Positions 61,101 to 64,000 of a stretch of DNA of 64,000 nucleotides are shown one piece after another (positions within the stretch are counted from its first letter, which is position 1; the number at the start of each line of letters is the position of its first letter). The DNA lies in contig CAIXFN010000111.1 of NCBI GenBank assembly GCA_903918755.1, positions 1 to 64,000 on the forward strand, given 5' to 3'. The translations under genes were made by a program, and so were the position numbers. The notes under the pieces were generated by a model. It was not told where the DNA came from. It made no database searches and saw only the letters and a list, made by a program, of their open reading frames with translations. Source of the stretch: an uncultured Pedosphaera sp. (GTDB lineage Bacteria > Verrucomicrobiota > Verrucomicrobiia > Limisphaerales > Pedosphaeraceae).

Positions 61101-62228
61101 ATGCGCTTTCTGATGCTGAATTGGCGGGACCCGAAAAACCCGCTCGCCGGCGGGGCGGAAAGGGTCACTCTGGCCTATTTGGCCGGATTGGCCCGGCGCG
61201 GCCATGAGGTGTTCTGGTTCGCCTTCGACTTTCCGGGCGCGTTGCCGGAGGAGACGGTGGAGGGGGTGCGCATCGTCCGGGGCGGCGGGGTGGGCACAGC
61301 CATCGTCAAGGCGATCCAATGGTATCGCCGCCAACCACGGTTCGACCTGGTGATGGACCAGCATCACGGTCTGCCGTGGTATGCGCCCTGGTGGGCCCGC
61401 ACCAACACCGTCGCCTATATCCACGAAGTGTTGGGGCCGATCTGGCATGCATTTTATTCGCCACCAGTGGCCGTGATCGGCCGGTGGCAGGAGCGCTGGA
61501 CCCATTGGCTTTACCGCCGGGTGCCTTTTTGGACCGCCAGTGATTGCACGAAGGGAATCCTGCACGCGCATGGGGTGCGGCAGGTTCAGATCATTCGCTA
61601 CGGCGTCTATACGGTGCCCCTGCCCGCGCTGGATCCCAAGCCGTTGCGGCTACCATTGCGCCTGATTGTGGTTTCGCGCCTGGCCCCCAACAAACGAATT
61701 GATCACGCGGTCCGATTGGTGAAATGCCTGACCGACCTGGGCATTGACACCCGGCTCACCATCGTGGGCACCGGGGAGGAAGAACCCCGGCTGCGCCAAC
61801 TGACCGAGGAACTGAAACTCACGGATCGGATCGTTTTCACCGGCGGGCTCGGCGAGGAGGAAAAGGATGCCCGGCTACGCGAGGCGCATTTCCTGGTGCA
61901 CAATTCCATCCGGGAGGGCTGGGGCCTGAATGTCATCGAAGCCAATGCCATGGGTACACCCGGGTTGGTGTATCCGGTGGAGGGACTTATCGAATCCACG
62001 CTGCATGACCAGACGGGGATTGTGGCCGACAAGGAAACGCCGGAATCCATGGCGGCGGCGGCGGCGGCGATTTTGAAAGCGCCGGCCAATTATGCCACCT
62101 ACCGCGTGCAGGCGTGGGAACGCGCCAAGACGCTGCATTGGAATTACATCATTCCGCAGGCGTGCGACTGGCTGGAAGCGCGCGCCCGGGGTGAGGCCCA
62201 AACCACGCCGGCGGGGACGCGGCCATGA
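61101..62228 (+). CDS. Glycosyltransferase family 4 (GT-B fold)
   Basis: This 375-residue protein starts MRFLMLNWRDPKNPLAGGAE, with an N-terminal Rossmann domain, and has the GT4 C-domain segment LRLIVVSRLAPNKRIDHAVR, VGTGEEEPRLRQ and the donor-binding SIREGWGLNVIEANAMGTPG with the conserved EGWGLxxxEA-type Glu residues. It probably transfers an activated sugar to a lipid- or glycan-linked acceptor in envelope or exopolysaccharide synthesis. It overlaps the following GT2 gene by 4 bp, so the two are coupled. Donor and acceptor unknown. Confidence 0.92.
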   Translation: MRFLMLNWRDPKNPLAGGAERVTLAYLAGLARRGHEVFWFAFDFPGALPEETVEGVRIVRGGGVGTAIVKAIQWYRRQPRFDLVMDQHHGLPWYAPWWARTNTVAYIHEVLGPIWHAFYSPPVAVIGRWQERWTHWLYRRVPFWTASDCTKGILHAHGVRQVQIIRYGVYTVPLPALDPKPLRLPLRLIVVSRLAPNKRIDHAVRLVKCLTDLGIDTRLTIVGTGEEEPRLRQLTEELKLTDRIVFTGGLGEEEKDARLREAHFLVHNSIREGWGLNVIEANAMGTPGLVYPVEGLIESTLHDQTGIVADKETPESMAAAAAAILKAPANYATYRVQAWERAKTLHWNYIIPQACDWLEARARGEAQTTPAGTRP

Positions 62229-63268
62229 CCCCGCTGATTTCCGTGGTTATTTTGAACTACAATGGCGCCCGCTGGCTGGAGCGGTGCCTGGCGTCGCTCC
62301 AAAACCAGACGATTTTCGACCGCATCGAGGTTATTCTGGCGGACAATCTTTCCACGGACGGTTCCGACCGCATTTCCGAGGAACTCATGCGCGGGTGGAC
62401 CAACGGGTGGTTCGTGCAAAACGGCAAGAACTATGGTTTTTGCGAAGGCAACAACCGGGGCGCCCGGGGGGCGACGGGCAAATACCTGTTCTTCCTGAAC
62501 AACGACACCTGGTTGGAACCGAACTGTCTGGAAGAATTGCTGGCCGGCACCGAACAAAACGACGCGGCGGTCGCCACGCCCCTGGTGTTGAATTACGACA
62601 GCGACACCTTTCAATCGCTCGGCGCCGCGGGCTTTGACATTTTCGGACTCGTGACGGCCCGCCTGCCCCACACCGAGGTGCGGGAAGTGTTCATGCCCGA
62701 GGGCTGCTCCTACCTGATCCGGCGGGAGCTATTTGATACCATCGGCAAATTTGATGCGGAGCTCTTCATGTTTGCCGACGAACTGGATGTTTCGTGGCGC
62801 GTCTGGCTTTCGGGAAACAAAGCGGTGGCCGTGCCCGCGGCGCGGCTGCACCACCGCGGCGCGGCGAATGTAAATCCCAAGGGGGAGGCGGCGGTGGTGG
62901 AATTCCGCACCAGCGACACCAAACGTTTTTACGCCAACCGGAATGCCCTGCTGGTCTTGCTCAAAAACGCGCAAAACCTCCTTTTGCTGCTGGTTCCCCT
63001 GCAAATCTTGATGCTGGCGGCGGAATCCATGGTGGGGGCGGTGCTTTTGCGTCGCTGGAGTTTTGTCCGGGAAACCTTCCTGGCGGCACTGGCGGACTGC
63101 TGGCGGTTGCGGGGGCACATTCGCGCCGAGCGACGGCGGGTGCGCACTTTCCGGCGCCACGGCGATTGGTGGATGCTCCGGTTTTTGAACTGGCGTCTGA
63201 ACCGGTTGGAGGAAGTGCGCCGGCTCTGGCAATTCGGCCTGCCCAAAGTGGACGCGAAGAAACGTTGA
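62225..63268 (+). CDS. Glycosyltransferase family 2 (GT-A fold), membrane-associated
   Basis: This 347-residue protein starts MTPLISVVILNYNGARWLER, the usual opening of GT2, with NNDTWLEPN as the metal/nucleotide site at about residues 96-104 and the acceptor-side motif MFADELDVSWRVWLSGNKAV. A hydrophobic stretch near residues 252-275 (LLLLLVPLQILMLAAES) may anchor it to the membrane, and the C-terminal 60 residues are basic. It is coupled to the GT4 gene by a 4-bp overlap and converges with the RmlD-like gene, 10 bp away. Confidence 0.92.
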   Translation: MTPLISVVILNYNGARWLERCLASLQNQTIFDRIEVILADNLSTDGSDRISEELMRGWTNGWFVQNGKNYGFCEGNNRGARGATGKYLFFLNNDTWLEPNCLEELLAGTEQNDAAVATPLVLNYDSDTFQSLGAAGFDIFGLVTARLPHTEVREVFMPEGCSYLIRRELFDTIGKFDAELFMFADELDVSWRVWLSGNKAVAVPAARLHHRGAANVNPKGEAAVVEFRTSDTKRFYANRNALLVLLKNAQNLLLLLVPLQILMLAAESMVGAVLLRRWSFVRETFLAALADCWRLRGHIRAERRRVRTFRRHGDWWMLRFLNWRLNRLEEVRRLWQFGLPKVDAKKR

Positions 63269-63277
63269 CCGGACGGT

Positions 63278-64000
63278 TCAACCGGCCAACAGATCCCGGA
63301 TGGTGGTGGCGAAATCGGTGGCTTGGAAGCCCAGGGCACCGGTTCGCTCGGAGATCATGCCAGCCCGCAATGGGCGGAGGGCTTTCTGCTGCAATTCGGC
63401 GGTCGTCAGGGTTTTGAGGGCGAACCCCGGCTGCGCGGCGATGCCGGCCTGGGCATAAGCGGCGATCAATTTTTCCGCCCATTCCACCCGCGTGCACTCC
63501 GGCCAGGGACCGCCCAAATGCCAGATGCCGCGCTCCCCCAATTCCAATAACCGGATCAACCACCGTGCAACGTCGGCGGCAGCCGTCGGATTCCCGCATT
63601 GGTCCGCCGGCAGAGTGAGCGGCCGTCCGGTGCGCAGGGCCTGCAAGACCTGGTAGGCAAAGTTCTTTTTTTGTTCCTCGGCCCCGTAAACGCAGATCAC
63701 GCGGGGAATGAGCGCGACGCCATTGGTGGCGGCCAGCACCCGTTGCTCCCCCTCCCATTTGGAACGGGCGTACACATTGATGGGCCGGGGAGTGGCGGAC
63801 TCGGCGTAGGGTCCGGCTTCGCCGTCGAACACATAACTCGTCGAAAAATAGGCGAAGCGCACCCCCGAAGCATGGCAGAGACGGGCCATCATTTCCGGTT
63901 GCAGGGCATTCTCAGACTGAGCCCGCGCGGGATCGTCCTCGCAACCATCCACCCAGGTCCAACCTGCCGCATGGACCACCGCGACCGGTTGCACCCGGGA
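63278..64000 (-). CDS. rfbD: dTDP-4-dehydrorhamnose reductase-like (RmlD) protein, partial
   Basis: The C-terminal part of an SDR-type NAD(P)-dependent reductase. Visible are the AGWTWVDGCEDDPARA segment (typical AxTxVDxAE region of RmlD), FAYFSTSYVFDG and the active-site YxxxK in VYARSKWEGE, ending LGFQATDFATTIRDLL. The N-terminal Rossmann GxxGxxG lies beyond the window, so about 60-70 residues are missing; the first Met in the frame (63994) is internal. In rhamnose pathways it makes dTDP-L-rhamnose; here the neighbouring glycosyltransferases agree with a surface-sugar role. Confidence 0.8.
   Translation of the reverse strand, partial: SRVQPVAVVHAAGWTWVDGCEDDPARAQSENALQPEMMARLCHASGVRFAYFSTSYVFDGEAGPYAESATPRPINVYARSKWEGEQRVLAATNGVALIPRVICVYGAEEQKKNFAYQVLQALRTGRPLTLPADQCGNPTAAADVARWLIRLLELGERGIWHLGGPWPECTRVEWAEKLIAAYAQAGIAAQPGFALKTLTTAELQQKALRPLRAGMISERTGALGFQATDFATTIRDLLAG

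Overview
This 64 kb window is GC-rich bacterial chromosome, most likely from the Verrucomicrobiota (Pedosphaera/Limisphaerales type). That assignment is an inference. It rests on the mix of very large secreted proteins ending in a shared C-terminal RFYR module, an autotransporter-type beta-strand protein, Tat-exported Gfo/Idh/MocA oxidoreductases, abundant intergenic palindromic repeats, and highly expressed genes with AT-rich, Shine-Dalgarno-poor starts. No rRNA is present to confirm it.

Region 1 (1-15 kb, almost all minus strand) is central metabolism. A promoter at about 7.5 kb drives pgk-tpiA-secG-oppA-oppB-oppC, and gap follows behind its own promoter. Upstream lies an ECF sigma factor / one-TM protein / Spy-CpxP-like triad, a tRNA-Pro(CGG) and trmB. 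Then come zwf-pgl, a structured RNA candidate ending in an intrinsic terminator, and accA-manA-PF04020 membrane protein.

Region 2 (15-24.5 kb) holds a 1.7-kb-residue-class secreted GH2-type glycosidase, a D-2-hydroxyacid dehydrogenase, metF, an orphan XdhC-type protein, an FmdB zinc-ribbon protein and tRNA-Leu(GAG).

Region 3 (24.5-32.6 kb) is gene-poor and repeat-rich. It contains a 140-145 bp tandem array in the order A-B-B-B-A-B, an autotransporter-type protein, a HEAT protein, and a 185 bp tandem array. Four dispersed copies of a two-hairpin repeat separate small cassettes: a lipoprotein, and a nucleotidyltransferase with a small partner. A triple-hairpin REP-like element ends the region.

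Region 4 (32.6-46.5 kb) has a Tat-dependent MocA-family oxidoreductase, a CHASE2/class III cyclase-like protein with altered catalytic residues, a SEC-C/TPR protein, two tandem giant subtilisin-family proteases (the second begins inside a dispersed palindromic repeat), and a 53-residue small membrane protein.

Region 5 (46.5-55.8 kb, minus strand) is a complete phosphate module: porin-pstS-pstC-pstA-pstB-phoU-ppk1. It is preceded by five Pho-box-like half-sites and interrupted by strong hairpins on either side of pstS, which would suit graded expression. The genes together cover outer-membrane entry, periplasmic binding, ABC import, signalling and polyphosphate storage.

Region 6 (55.8-64 kb) has a class III aminotransferase, a YacP-like NYN nuclease, a secreted alpha/beta hydrolase, a TacA/TacT-type toxin-antitoxin pair with a palindromic operator, an orphan terminator, two glycosyltransferases and an RmlD-like reductase cut by the window end.
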